Both the position numbers and the translations under genes were made by a program. From Bacillus sp. V59.32b (GTDB lineage Bacteria > Bacillota > Bacilli > Bacillales > DSM-1321): a stretch of DNA of 64,000 nt. Location of the stretch: positions 24,272 through 88,271 of the forward strand of contig NZ_QVTC01000013.1 in assembly GCF_003429085.1 (NCBI RefSeq), written 5' to 3'. This document shows positions 1-8,319 of this stretch, piece by piece. Each line of letters opens with the position of its first letter. Position 1 is the stretch's first letter. Below the pieces are notes generated by a model. It made no database searches. It was not told the DNA's origin and saw only the letters and a list, made by a program, of their open reading frames with translations.

Positions 1-906
1 ATTGCTTTAACCGTGGAAACATGCTCCGGTTATGAAGAAAAGCTGCAAAGGCTGCTACATATCACCCGGGAAATCAATGGGCCTGGCATTGTCTATTTTT
101 CAAGCAAAAAAGCAGCGGAGACGACTGCTTTGTATTTGAAACAGAATGGGATTGCGAATGTTGAATATTATCACGGCGGTATGGAGCAGGAACAAAGGAT
201 GCTGATCCAGCAGCAATTCATTAACGGGCAATTAAAAGTTATCTGCTCTACAAGCGCGTTTGGCATGGGGGTCAATAAAGAAAATGTTCGCTTCGTTGTC
301 CATTTTCACCTGCCATCAAGTATGGAAGCGTATGTACAGGAGACCGGCAGAGCCGGAAGGGATGGAAAACAAAGTGCTGCGATCCTCCTTTATTGCGATG
401 GCGACGAGGGACTTCCATTGTACCTGACGGAACAAGAGCTCCCGACAGAAACGCAGATAGAGGATGTGTTTTCTTATCTAGATATCACGCAAAAAATACC
501 GGTCGCGATTCAAGAAACGATTATGCAACAATTTTCTTTAAGTGACATACAATGGCGGTTTATGCTGCATTTTATCACAACAAATAAGCATGGAGTTAAT
601 GAATCAGAATTAAAGGAAACGATGAAGAGATATGTCTTCAAGCGCAAGGAATATAAGACGGCAAAAATCCGGGCATTCTTTCATTGGCTAACAGCGGCGC
701 AGTGCAGACGGGAAGGGGTATTGCATTATTTCCAAGAAGAAAAAATTACCCAAAATGAACGATGCTGTGACCGTTGCGGACTGGCAAATAATTTTTTGCA
801 AAGCCTTTCCGACAGTGAAGCCGCAATAGCGAAAAAGCCCTATGTTGATTGGCAACAGGATCTTGCAAAATTATTGTTAAAGGCAGCAGATAACCATGAA
901 AAATAA
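1..906 (+). CDS. recQ: ATP-dependent DNA helicase RecQ, C-terminal part (5' end outside window)
   Basis: A 3'-5' DNA helicase of the RecQ family that acts in recombination and repair of stalled forks. Only about the last 302 residues are visible; the frame is open from base 1, so the N-terminal ATPase half lies to the left. The second RecA-like domain is clear: GIVYFSS near the start, STSAFGMGVNK, and the arginine-finger motif QETGRAGRDG at about bases 337-366. A zinc-binding module follows, with Cys residues in CRREG and CCDRCG near bases 703-780. It overlaps ypbD by 11 bases, so the two are co-translated. In B. subtilis this position is held by recS, a shorter RecQ paralogue, which is the likely orthologue. 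Confidence 0.9.
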   Translation: MALTVETCSGYEEKLQRLLHITREINGPGIVYFSSKKAAETTALYLKQNGIANVEYYHGGMEQEQRMLIQQQFINGQLKVICSTSAFGMGVNKENVRFVVHFHLPSSMEAYVQETGRAGRDGKQSAAILLYCDGDEGLPLYLTEQELPTETQIEDVFSYLDITQKIPVAIQETIMQQFSLSDIQWRFMLHFITTNKHGVNESELKETMKRYVFKRKEYKTAKIRAFFHWLTAAQCRREGVLHYFQEEKITQNERCCDRCGLANNFLQSLSDSEAAIAKKPYVDWQQDLAKLLLKAADNHEK

Positions 907-1468
907 ACAAGCCGAGATCATCAAAAAGCTATCTGATAAAGAGCTGCATATCAATTTATTGTTTACTCAAGTGATTCTTTTAACCATCTCAGTGATTTTA
1001 GGTGTGATTTTATTTAAAGAGGCGGCTTCTTTTATTGACTTATTTCAAATAAGGGACTGGAACATCATCACAGTAGGCGGAACTGCAGCTATCGTGGTGA
1101 TTGGCTGGGATTTATTTATGATGAGAATCTTGCCGGAGTCTTATCAAGATGACGGGGGAGTGAATGAACGGATTTTTAAAAGCTTATCTTATCCGATGAT
1201 CTTTCTGGTAGCGTTACTTGTTGCCGTGAGCGAAGAGATTCTCTTTCGGGGGGTTATCCAGACCCATCTTGGCTTGTTTTGGACGAGCTTGATTTTTGCA
1301 TTGGTACATTATCGTTATCTATTTAATTGGTATTTATTCGTAAATATTACTGTGTTAAGCTTTTTTATCGGTATCCTTTTTGAAGTGACAAATAATCTAT
1401 TGGTTACGATTTTCGCTCACTTCCTGATTGATTCTATTCTTGGGATCATAGTGAAGTCGAAAAAATAA
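896..1468 (+). CDS. ypbD: CPBP-family intramembrane metalloprotease YpbD
   Basis: A membrane protein of 190 residues from the CPBP (CAAX protease / bacteriocin-processing) family. Hydrophobic segments lie at about 20-40, 57-75, 100-112, 125-138, 148-165 and 168-186. The family motifs are visible: EEILFR at 113-118, a histidine in FALVHYR near 138, and a last histidine near 175 followed by ID. Members are thought to be glutamate/zinc-type intramembrane proteases, but the substrate here is unknown. The start overlaps the end of recQ by 11 bases. A hairpin with a T-run follows the stop. Identity as the B. subtilis YpbD counterpart rests on sequence type and place. Confidence 0.85.
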   Translation: MKNKQAEIIKKLSDKELHINLLFTQVILLTISVILGVILFKEAASFIDLFQIRDWNIITVGGTAAIVVIGWDLFMMRILPESYQDDGGVNERIFKSLSYPMIFLVALLVAVSEEILFRGVIQTHLGLFWTSLIFALVHYRYLFNWYLFVNITVLSFFIGILFEVTNNLLVTIFAHFLIDSILGIIVKSKK

Positions 1469-1469
1469 A

Positions 1470-1509
1470 GCCCTCCTGAAAAGACAAACGTTCTTACGGA
1501 GGTCTTTTT
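1470..1509 (+). terminator. Intrinsic terminator after ypbD
   Basis: CCTCC (1472-1476) pairs with GGAGG (1498-1502), with a second short AAGA/TCTT pairing inside, and is followed by TCTTTTT. It sits directly after the ypbD stop. Confidence 0.5.
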
Positions 1510-1591
1510 ATCGTTAGGTGAAAAGGAATAATTTGCGGACAAGCAAAATATATATTTGTGAATATATGTTGCTTTTTAGAGGGGGACCATT

Positions 1592-2050
1592 ATGGAACCA
1601 AGCATTTTATTATTGGATGGGCATACAGACCAGGCAACGAAGAAAATGCTGCAAAATGTAATCGAAAGAAAAAGAAAATTCGATAAAGCAAAAAGAAATC
1701 ATCTGATCAGTATTTGGGTTTCCTTGGGGATGGCGGCAATCTTGCTGCTGTATATATATTTTTATATAGCCCGTCCATATTCGTACTCATTTTTTGCCAT
1801 GTTCAGTGCGTTTGTAGACCAATCCAATCATTTCATTTTTTTAGTCGTGACCATCGGCTTATACGGATACATGAATTTGCTTAAAACTAAGCGGGATAAG
1901 GCAGAGAAAGAGTATCAAGGGCTCCGCTGTGAAATTGTTGATCGAAGCAAGGATCTATGGAAGCAAGAAGGTGCGTGGCAGAATCGCCACAAAGTATTTG
2001 AGATGATGAAGAACAATTATGATATCAATCTATATCACGAAAATAAGTAG
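1592..2050 (+). CDS. ypbF: Membrane protein YpbF (DUF2663)
   Basis: A 152-residue protein of unknown function with two membrane segments (about 39-60 and 80-96) between charged ends; both ends are rich in lysine and glutamate and probably cytoplasmic. It has a GGGGGACC ribosome site eight bases before the ATG. Length and two-segment layout match B. subtilis YpbF. In B. subtilis a LysM-domain gene, ypbE, lies between ypbD and ypbF; here that gene is absent and only about 120 bases separate the neighbours. Confidence 0.8.
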   Translation: MEPSILLLDGHTDQATKKMLQNVIERKRKFDKAKRNHLISIWVSLGMAAILLLYIYFYIARPYSYSFFAMFSAFVDQSNHFIFLVVTIGLYGYMNLLKTKRDKAEKEYQGLRCEIVDRSKDLWKQEGAWQNRHKVFEMMKNNYDINLYHENK

Positions 2051-2142
2051 CCAGGCCTTTTACAGAAGGTGTTCAAAAGAAAAAAGGAAATCAGCTTTAA
2101 GTGTGGAATATATAAGGAGTAAAAGCTAGGAGTGAAGCGAAT

Positions 2143-2778
2143 ATGTTTGTAAAAAGCATTATGATTCCAAAATATCATTGTCATACAGTTCCCGATAATG
2201 AGAATCTTGCAGTCGCACTGCAGAAATTAGAAGAACATCAAATTGATGGCCTTCCGATCCTGAACGGCGGGAAATATGCCGGTATAATCACCCGATATGA
2301 TATTTATAAACATTATTTTAAAAGAGCTGGCGACCAAGAAGCGTATTTAAAATCTACATTGGTTAGCGAAATTGCTACACATCAGGATGATGTCCTGATC
2401 GGGGATGAAATCTTTGAAAAAACGCTGGTCAATTTGAAGGATTTCCCGATTCTTGCGGTCGTGGACGAGGATCGGAATTTTCTTGGGGCGGTCACAAGAA
2501 GCGATGTCGTGGAGACTTTCCAGAGTGCTTTCGGAGTGAATCGGCCGGGAGTCAGAATTGCTTTCACTTCTGTTGAAACAGAGGGGCGGCTCGCGCGTTT
2601 ATCGGAAATTGCCCATCAGTATCATGAACATATCATCTCGCTTGTTACCTTTGATGAAACCGATAAGCTTGTGCGGCGCATCGTCATGAAGGTAGAGAAA
2701 AACCCGAATATGGAGAAGTTTATCAAGAAGGTTGAGAATTCAGGATTCAGAATTTTAAGTATAAATGAAGATGAGTAG
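2143..2778 (+). CDS. CBS-domain pair protein with C-terminal ACT-like region
   Basis: A soluble protein of 211 residues. The first 135 or so contain two CBS motifs: one at about 1-60 (AVALQKLEEHQIDGLPIL, then GIITRYDIYKHY) and one at about 73-130 (FPILAVVDEDRNFLGAVTRSDVVE). CBS pairs bind adenine nucleotides or S-adenosylmethionine in other proteins. The C-terminal 75 residues have the alternating pattern of an ACT-like fold, as in AcuB-type proteins. No catalytic domain is attached, so a regulatory or sensor role is inferred. It stands alone between ypbF and ypbG, followed by its own terminator. The B. subtilis counterpart was not identified with certainty. Confidence 0.75.
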   Translation: MFVKSIMIPKYHCHTVPDNENLAVALQKLEEHQIDGLPILNGGKYAGIITRYDIYKHYFKRAGDQEAYLKSTLVSEIATHQDDVLIGDEIFEKTLVNLKDFPILAVVDEDRNFLGAVTRSDVVETFQSAFGVNRPGVRIAFTSVETEGRLARLSEIAHQYHEHIISLVTFDETDKLVRRIVMKVEKNPNMEKFIKKVENSGFRILSINEDE

Positions 2779-2792
2779 AATGGACGGACACG

Positions 2793-2823
2793 CCTCTCAT
2801 AGTTATATGGGAGGGATTTTTTT
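2793..2823 (+). terminator. Intrinsic terminator after the CBS gene
   Basis: CCTCTCATA pairs with TATGGGAGG, including a G-T pair, and is followed by GATTTTTTT. Confidence 0.7.
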
Positions 2824-2884
2824 CGTGGATAAAGGGGTAGATTTAAAACAGAATAGCAGATAACTTTTTTCTCTGGAGGGTAAT

Positions 2885-3670
2885 ATGACGTTAATACTAT
2901 TCAGTGTGGCCGCCATCATTCTTATTATCATCATCTTATTCATGATCAGGACCGCGTTTCTCGATATAGTGGTTGAGAAGGATTTGTTCTTTGAAGATTT
3001 TCCGGAAACATTTGGAACCATTAGCATCTTTTTTATTTCTGATATACATAGACGCACCGTCACTGCAAAGATCATTGATGAGGTGCGCGGAAAAGCAGAT
3101 ATTGTCATCGTTGGCGGTGATATTACCGAGAAGGGCGTTCCGTTCGAAAGGGTTGAACGCAATATTGTAAAGTTGCGGGAGATTGGTCCGCTCTATTTTG
3201 TTTGGGGAAACAACGATTACGAAATAGATTACCACATGCTCGACGCGATTCTCTTAAAACACAACGTAAAAATCCTTGATAATGCATGCTTCGAATTTGA
3301 ATCAGATCAAGGAGAAAAAATGGAATTGATCGGAATTGATGATATCGCTATGGAAAGGGACCGTCTTGATCTGGCACTTTCAAAAACCGATCACGCGGCT
3401 TTTAGAATTCTCGTCAGCCATAATCCTTTAGTTTCGGAACAGATAAAGGGTGAACACCATATCAGCCTCATATTAAGCGGTCACACACATGGCGGACAAA
3501 TCAGGTTTTTTGGATTTGGGCCATATGAACTTGGCGGCATTAAGAAGGTAAAGGATACGATTCTTTTAACGAGCAACGGCTATGGTACAACCACAATCCC
3601 TCTCCGGCTGGGAGCGAGACCAGAAACACATCTTCTTCATCTGAAAAAATCATCTACTAACAATTCCTGA
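2885..3670 (+). CDS. ypbG: Membrane-anchored metallophosphoesterase YpbG
   Basis: A calcineurin-like phosphoesterase of 261 residues. An N-terminal hydrophobic helix (about 3-22) anchors it to the membrane, with the catalytic domain probably outside or at the membrane face. The five metal-binding motifs of the family are present in order: DIH (53-55), GGD (77-79), GNND (108-111), SHNP (about 177) and GHTH (about 198). The natural substrate is not known; related anchored enzymes act on phospholipid or cyclic-nucleotide esters. The ribosome site is TGGAGGGT, and ypbH follows after 87 bases that hold a hairpin and a short reading frame. Confidence 0.85.
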   Translation: MTLILFSVAAIILIIIILFMIRTAFLDIVVEKDLFFEDFPETFGTISIFFISDIHRRTVTAKIIDEVRGKADIVIVGGDITEKGVPFERVERNIVKLREIGPLYFVWGNNDYEIDYHMLDAILLKHNVKILDNACFEFESDQGEKMELIGIDDIAMERDRLDLALSKTDHAAFRILVSHNPLVSEQIKGEHHISLILSGHTHGGQIRFFGFGPYELGGIKKVKDTILLTSNGYGTTTIPLRLGARPETHLLHLKKSSTNNS

Positions 3671-3684
3671 CTGGAGGAGAAGTC

Positions 3685-3768
3685 ATGCAATGGATATGCA
3701 CTCTGGATAAACACCTTCATATGATGTATGAAGATGTTATCCAGGGGGCATTTTTTTATGAAGCTTGA
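3685..3768 (+). CDS. Possible 27-residue leader peptide overlapping ypbH
   Basis: A short frame begins with ATG seven bases after GGAGG (3673-3677), an ideal spacing, and runs 27 codons to a TGA at 3766-3768, eleven bases inside ypbH. It passes through the whole terminator-like hairpin at 3701-3746. The frame is too short to judge by composition and no family was recognised. The site suggests a leader whose translation would open the hairpin and couple to ypbH, but this is inference; it may also be a chance frame. Confidence 0.4.
   Translation: MQWICTLDKHLHMMYEDVIQGAFFYEA
3701..3757 (+). terminator. Terminator-like hairpin inside the ypbH ribosome site
   Basis: The arm 3701-3720 pairs with 3728-3746 through about 17 bases with one bulge and one mismatch, and seven T follow at 3751-3757, directly before the ypbH ATG. 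The 3' arm runs into CCAGGGGG, the only ribosome site for ypbH, so in RNA the hairpin would both stop transcription and hide the start. Confidence 0.65.
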
Positions 3769-4342
3769 GCGATTAACCAACAACAAAATAAAAATTTTTT
3801 TAACTTTTGACGATTTAATTGACAGAGGGCTAACGAAAGAAGATATTCATGGAAATTCGCTTAAGGTTCACAAGCTTTTTCAGGAAATGATTGAAGAGGC
3901 ATGTGAGGAGCTGCAATTTAAGATGAGTGGATCCATTGCGATAGAAATATTCTCATTGCAGGCTCAAGGCTTAATCATTATCGTTACGAAAGACGATGAA
4001 GAAAGCATCCTCGATGACGCCGGTGATGAATTCCTCGATTTGCAGGTAAAAGTGGACGAAAATCCGCATATTCTCTATACCTTTACTGATCTGGAGGATG
4101 TCATCCAGCTTTGCTATTCGTTAAAATCAATTGGAACCTGGCGATCTACATTGTATCGATACGAAAATAATTATTATGTGCTGATTGATTATGTGCAAGA
4201 GAAACAATATGATGCGGTGATTTCCCTGGCGGCTGAATACGGTTCTGTGTCAACACTGACGCTGTTTCGTATCCAGGAATACGGCAAGTTAGTCATTGCT
4301 GATGAAGCGGTCAGGGTTCTTACTGACCATTTTCGCAAATAA
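3758..4342 (+). CDS. ypbH: Adaptor protein MecB (YpbH), MecA family
   Basis: A MecA-type adaptor that delivers substrates to the ClpC unfoldase in Bacillus and affects competence and sporulation. With the ATG at 3758 it has 194 residues, the family length. The N-terminal domain is recognisable from KLERLTNNKIKIFLTFDD and RGLTKED near 1-30; the C-terminal ClpC-binding half begins near 105 after an acidic linker (KDDEESILDDAGDEFLD). The start is chosen because it lies just after GGGGG and fits MecA starts. Its leader is unusual: a hairpin with a T-run overlaps the ribosome site. ypbG lies upstream, and the gene ends in its own terminator before gudB. Confidence 0.85.
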   Translation: MKLERLTNNKIKIFLTFDDLIDRGLTKEDIHGNSLKVHKLFQEMIEEACEELQFKMSGSIAIEIFSLQAQGLIIIVTKDDEESILDDAGDEFLDLQVKVDENPHILYTFTDLEDVIQLCYSLKSIGTWRSTLYRYENNYYVLIDYVQEKQYDAVISLAAEYGSVSTLTLFRIQEYGKLVIADEAVRVLTDHFRK

Positions 4343-4353
4343 ATAATAATGCC

Positions 4354-4402
4354 GCAGAGGTTTACTGCCTGGGGCCCCCGGGGTTCCCGACCTCTGCATA
4401 GT
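4354..4402 (+). terminator. Hairpin after ypbH with a GC-only loop
   Basis: GCAGAGGT (4354-4361) pairs with ACCTCTGC (4390-4397). The 28-base loop contains a patch of almost pure G and C (4370-4389), itself partly palindromic. TTTT follows soon after. It may end ypbH transcription. Confidence 0.5.
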
Positions 4403-4505
4403 TTTCAAATAAAGTTTGGCATAGGTATGACCAGGGAAAGAGAAAAATGTAATGAATACGCTTTCTTTTATGGTGAAGAAAGGGGAAAATGACAAGTTTT
4501 CTCCT

Positions 4506-4533
4506 TTGCATAAAAGTGTCAAAAGTGTATACT
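4506..4533 (+). promoter_or_regulatory. Sigma-A-type promoter of gudB
   Basis: TTGCAT (4506-4511) and TATACT (4528-4533) are separated by 16 bases, about 50 bases before the gudB ATG. Confidence 0.6.
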
Positions 4534-4585
4534 ATGTCATGGAAGGTGACCCATAGCCTATATATGATTTTTAGGAGGTACACAG

Positions 4586-5863
4586 ATGGTAGCCGAAAAA
4601 GGTACTGACCATACTACCCAAGAAGAAAAGCATGATGTGCTGAAATCGACTCAGACTGTTATACATAAAGCATTAGAAAAGCTCGGGTATCCAGAGGAAG
4701 TATTCGAGCTTCTAAAAGAGCCATTACGATTATTGACCGTGAAAATCCCAGTGAAAATGGATGATGGATCCGTAAAGATTTTTACAGGCTATCGCGCACA
4801 GCATAACGATGCTGTAGGACCGACTAAGGGCGGAATCAGGTTTCATCCTTCCGTAACAGAGAAGGAAGTTAAGGCACTGTCTATTTGGATGAGCTTAAAA
4901 TGTGGAATTGTGGACTTGCCTTATGGTGGCGGTAAGGGCGGTATCGTCTGTGATCCGCGCAATATGTCTTTCAATGAATTGGAAAAACTCAGCCGCGGCT
5001 ACGTACGCGCGATAAGTCAAATTGTCGGGCCGACAAAAGATATCCCTGCGCCAGACGTATTCACTAATTCACAAATCATGGCATGGATGATGGATGAATA
5101 CAGCAGGATTGATGAATTCAATTCTCCAGGTTTTATCACAGGCAAACCGCTTGTTCTGGGAGGTTCACACGGCCGGGAATCGGCTACGGCAAAAGGTGTT
5201 ACGATTTGTATAAATGAAGCGGCCAAAAAGAAAGGCATCCAAATTGAAGGAGCACGCGTAGTGATTCAAGGCTTTGGGAACGCCGGCAGTTATCTCGCCA
5301 AGTTTATGCATGACGCCGGAGCGAAGGTAGTCGGCATCTCTGACGCATACGGGGCATTGCACGATCCGGATGGCCTTGATATCGATTATTTATTGGACCG
5401 AAGAGACAGTTTTGGAACGGTAACGAAGCTCTTTAAGAATACAATTTCCAATAAAGAATTGCTTGAACTTGAATGTGACATTCTTGTGCCGGCCGCGATT
5501 GAAAATCAAATTACAGATGAGAACGCCCATAATATACAAGCTAAGATCGTTGTTGAAGCAGCTAACGGGCCGACAACGATTGAAGGCACTCAAATCCTGT
5601 CGGAGCGCGGCATCCTTCTTGTTCCTGATGTTCTTGCCTCTGCAGGCGGCGTAACGGTTTCTTATTTCGAATGGGTCCAAAACAACCAGGGCTATTATTG
5701 GACAGAAGAAGAAGTGGAAGAAAAACTTGAAAAAATTCTTGTGAAGTCGTTCAACAATATTTACGAAACAGCGCAGACGCGCAGGGTTGATATGCGTCTT
5801 GCCGCCTATATGATCGGTGTCAGAAAAATGGCGGAAGCGTCACGCTTCCGCGGCTGGATTTGA
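4586..5863 (+). CDS. gudB: NAD-type glutamate dehydrogenase GudB
   Basis: Catalyses oxidative deamination of glutamate to 2-oxoglutarate and ammonia, in the cytoplasm. At 425 residues it has the usual hexameric enzyme length. The substrate site shows in KGGIRFHP (81-88) and PYGGGKGGI (112-120, with the catalytic lysine region), and the dinucleotide fold in GFGNAGSY near 230. The laboratory strain of B. subtilis carries an inactivating 9-bp duplication giving VKAVKA; here VKA occurs once (95-97), so the enzyme should be active. The ribosome site is AGGAGGT seven bases before ATG. It forms its own unit between a sigma-A promoter and a strong terminator. RocG is the paralogue it could be confused with; the place next to ypbH favours GudB. 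Confidence 0.92.
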   Translation: MVAEKGTDHTTQEEKHDVLKSTQTVIHKALEKLGYPEEVFELLKEPLRLLTVKIPVKMDDGSVKIFTGYRAQHNDAVGPTKGGIRFHPSVTEKEVKALSIWMSLKCGIVDLPYGGGKGGIVCDPRNMSFNELEKLSRGYVRAISQIVGPTKDIPAPDVFTNSQIMAWMMDEYSRIDEFNSPGFITGKPLVLGGSHGRESATAKGVTICINEAAKKKGIQIEGARVVIQGFGNAGSYLAKFMHDAGAKVVGISDAYGALHDPDGLDIDYLLDRRDSFGTVTKLFKNTISNKELLELECDILVPAAIENQITDENAHNIQAKIVVEAANGPTTIEGTQILSERGILLVPDVLASAGGVTVSYFEWVQNNQGYYWTEEEVEEKLEKILVKSFNNIYETAQTRRVDMRLAAYMIGVRKMAEASRFRGWI

Positions 5864-5883
5864 TTAGATCGCAATCATTTAAT

Positions 5884-5917
5884 TGGTCTCCTATCATCCT
5901 TGGATAGGAGACTTTTC
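5884..5917 (+). terminator. Intrinsic terminator after gudB
   Basis: GTCTCCTATC (5886-5895) pairs perfectly with GATAGGAGAC (5903-5912), followed by TTTT. Confidence 0.85.
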
Positions 5918-5963
5918 CGTTAACCGTACTATAAGAATTACGCATTGATATATTATATTGTTG

Positions 5964-6090
5964 ATTTTTGGCTCATTAAAGCTCCAACGGCATAGGCCCG
6001 GGAGAAAGCGAGCTTTCGGTTTGACCTATGCTGTTGGAGCAACCTTTCAGCTTAGCTGAAAGGCGTGTGACACATGAATGAGCCAAAAAT
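5964..6090. repeat. Three-branched palindromic element before ypdA
   Basis: The 328-base gap between gudB and ypdA holds, after the terminator, a 127-base element that folds completely. A perfect 14-bp outer stem (5964-5977 with 6077-6090, AT-rich then GGCTCATT) encloses a long hairpin (5981-5996 with 6025-6040, 16 bp with one G-T pair, and a small GAAAGC/GCTTTC hairpin in its loop) and a 9-bp hairpin (6043-6051 with 6055-6063). It could be a mobile palindrome or a structured RNA in the ypdA leader. The family was not recognised. Confidence 0.7.
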
Positions 6091-6191
6091 ATATTGGCGG
6101 GCAGCTTGAAAATTCGTAAATTCAACTTATATATGTATACACTCTTGTATGCAAGAGCTTATCAACACAGCAAATTGAGGAGTGATCTGCT

Positions 6192-7157
6192 ATGAATATA
6201 GAAGATGTCATCATTGTTGGAGGCGGTCCATGCGGGCTGTCAGCCGCCATTTCATTGAAAGAAGCCGGGAAAGAGGTCTTGGTTATTGAAAAAGGAAACA
6301 TTGTAAATGCGATCTATCATTATCCAACCCACCAGACGTTCTTCAGTACAAGCGAGAAGCTTGAAATCGGCGACATTGCCTTTATTACCGAGAACCGCAA
6401 ACCGGTTCGTAACCAGGCATTGGCCTACTATCGGGAAGTGGTTAAGCGCAAAGAACTGCGGGTCAACACTTTTGAGAAAGTGGAGCGCATCGATAAACAG
6501 GATGATGCTTCCTTTATCGTCTTTACGAACAAAGCGGAATACAGGGCCGGACAAATCGTGATTGCAACCGGCTATTATGATAATCCGAATTTTCTCAGAA
6601 TTAAAGGAGAAGATCTTCCTAAGGTTTATCATTATTTTAAAGAAGGACATCCGTACTTCGGTACAGACGTAACTGTTATCGGCGGAAAGAATTCCAGTGT
6701 GGATGCAGCCCTGGAACTCGTCAAGGCAGGAGCGAGAGTGACGGTGCTCTACCGGGGAAATATATATTCACCTAGCATCAAACCTTGGATTCTTCCTGAA
6801 TTTGAAGCCCTTGTACGAAATGGTACGATTACCATGGAATTCAACGCTGAAGTGGATGAAATTACGGAGGATAGCGTCATTTATCATGTCGAAGACCAAA
6901 TAAAAACGATTAAAAATGACTTTGTTTTTGCGATGACAGGCTATCATCCGGATTATTCTTTCTTAACCCAGATGGGAATTCAAATTGAGAAAGAGTCAGG
7001 CCAGCCCGTTTTTGACTTCGAGACGATGGAGACAAACGTGGAAGGAATCTATATTGCCGGTGTAATTGCTGCCGGCAATAACGCGAATGAAATTTTCATT
7101 GAAAATGGGAGATTTCATGGCGGCCTAATCGCAAAGCATATACTGGATAAAAAATAA
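6192..7157 (+). CDS. ypdA: Bacillithiol disulfide reductase YpdA (Bdr)
   Basis: A FAD-dependent NADPH oxidoreductase that reduces oxidised bacillithiol and so keeps the thiol pool reduced. The protein has 321 residues. The FAD-binding motif VGGGPCGLSAA is at 9-19 and contains the single active-site cysteine (14) typical of YpdA. The second dinucleotide motif VIGGKNSSVDAALEL (about 160-175) fits NADPH binding, and a FAD-contact motif GIYIAG occurs near 283. The biosynthetic genes bshB1 and bshA lie 40 kb downstream in this window. ansA follows after 32 bases, so the two are probably co-transcribed. The ribosome site is GAGGAGTG. Confidence 0.9.
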   Translation: MNIEDVIIVGGGPCGLSAAISLKEAGKEVLVIEKGNIVNAIYHYPTHQTFFSTSEKLEIGDIAFITENRKPVRNQALAYYREVVKRKELRVNTFEKVERIDKQDDASFIVFTNKAEYRAGQIVIATGYYDNPNFLRIKGEDLPKVYHYFKEGHPYFGTDVTVIGGKNSSVDAALELVKAGARVTVLYRGNIYSPSIKPWILPEFEALVRNGTITMEFNAEVDEITEDSVIYHVEDQIKTIKNDFVFAMTGYHPDYSFLTQMGIQIEKESGQPVFDFETMETNVEGIYIAGVIAAGNNANEIFIENGRFHGGLIAKHILDKK

Positions 7158-7189
7158 GGAAAGAACATTGGTATGGAGGTGTCGATCAT

Positions 7190-8158
7190 ATGGGGCGGAA
7201 AATATCGCTGATAACGACAGGCGGAACGATTGCAAGTAAGGAAACGAAAGACGGGATGCTATCTTCCGGAGCATTGAGCGGGAAAGAGTTGGCTGCTCTT
7301 TGTAAGCTCCCTGAGACCATTGAAATCAAGATCGTAGACTTTCTGCAAGTTCCCAGCATGTTCATGGACTTTGAATCAATGTTGAAACTCCGCGATTGCA
7401 TAAATCGGGAGCTGCAAGATCCTACAGTGACTGGCATTGTTGTCACACATGGTACCGATTCCTTGGAGGAGACAGCTTATTTCCTTGATATAACCGTCAA
7501 TGATAAGAGGCCGATTGTCGTTACGGGCTCACAGCGTTCGCCACAAGAAGTAGGGACCGACGTATATTCCAATTTAAGAAATTCAATTTTTGCCGCAGCA
7601 CATGAACTTTTAGAGAATGCAGGAGTCGTTGTCGTTTTTAATGAAAGAATTTATTCTGCCAAGTATGTAAAAAAAGTCCATGCGTCCAATCTTCAGGGAT
7701 TTGAATCATATGGATATGGATATGTTGGAATTATTGATAATAATGTAGTTAGTATCTATCAAAAACCGGTACATAGAGAATTTTATGATATCCAAAAGAA
7801 GATACCGAGGGTGGACATTATTAAATGTCATACGGGTACGGATGGACTTTTTATTGAAGCCTCTTTAAAAGCTGGTGCGAAGGGAATTGTATTAGAAGGA
7901 GTAGGCAGGGGACAAGTCACACCGGATATGGTTCCATCCATTCAAAAAGCAATAGACAACGGTATAGCCATTGTGATGACAACCAGTGCGGAAGAAGGCA
8001 AAGTGTATCCTGCTTATGACTATGTCGGGAGTGCATTCGACTTAAAACAACGAGGCGTCATGCTAGGCTCGGATTACGACAGTAAAAAAGCAAGAATTAA
8101 ATTGGCGGTGCTTCTAGCCAGTCCCGACAAAGTAAATGAAGAAAATTTTGCTTACTAG
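7190..8158 (+). CDS. ansA: L-asparaginase, type I
   Basis: Hydrolyses asparagine to aspartate and ammonia. The 322-residue protein has both conserved threonine motifs of the family: TGGTIAS at 10-16 and THGTDSLEETAYFL at 86-99. No signal peptide is present, which fits the cytoplasmic type I enzyme. The start is the ATG eight bases after TGGAGGTG. In B. subtilis ansA lies next to ansB (aspartase) elsewhere in the chromosome; here it follows ypdA and no aspartase gene is near. Confidence 0.88.
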   Translation: MGRKISLITTGGTIASKETKDGMLSSGALSGKELAALCKLPETIEIKIVDFLQVPSMFMDFESMLKLRDCINRELQDPTVTGIVVTHGTDSLEETAYFLDITVNDKRPIVVTGSQRSPQEVGTDVYSNLRNSIFAAAHELLENAGVVVVFNERIYSAKYVKKVHASNLQGFESYGYGYVGIIDNNVVSIYQKPVHREFYDIQKKIPRVDIIKCHTGTDGLFIEASLKAGAKGIVLEGVGRGQVTPDMVPSIQKAIDNGIAIVMTTSAEEGKVYPAYDYVGSAFDLKQRGVMLGSDYDSKKARIKLAVLLASPDKVNEENFAY

Positions 8159-8319
8159 TACGCAAAAAAATTGCTTTCCGTACCGCTACCTGTTATTATA
8201 AAAAAGAATTATTTTTGTTCGGTGTAACAGATAGTATAAGTGTGAACTTTTCGTCTTGATGATCACTTAGAGCAAGGATAGTAATACAATGTGTGTTTAC
8301 ACACTAGGAGGCAACAAAA

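Noticed and set aside
6001..6090. Hammerhead or other small self-cleaving ribozyme in the ypdA leader element
   Set aside because: The conserved core (CUGAUGA with GAAA) is not present at the junction.
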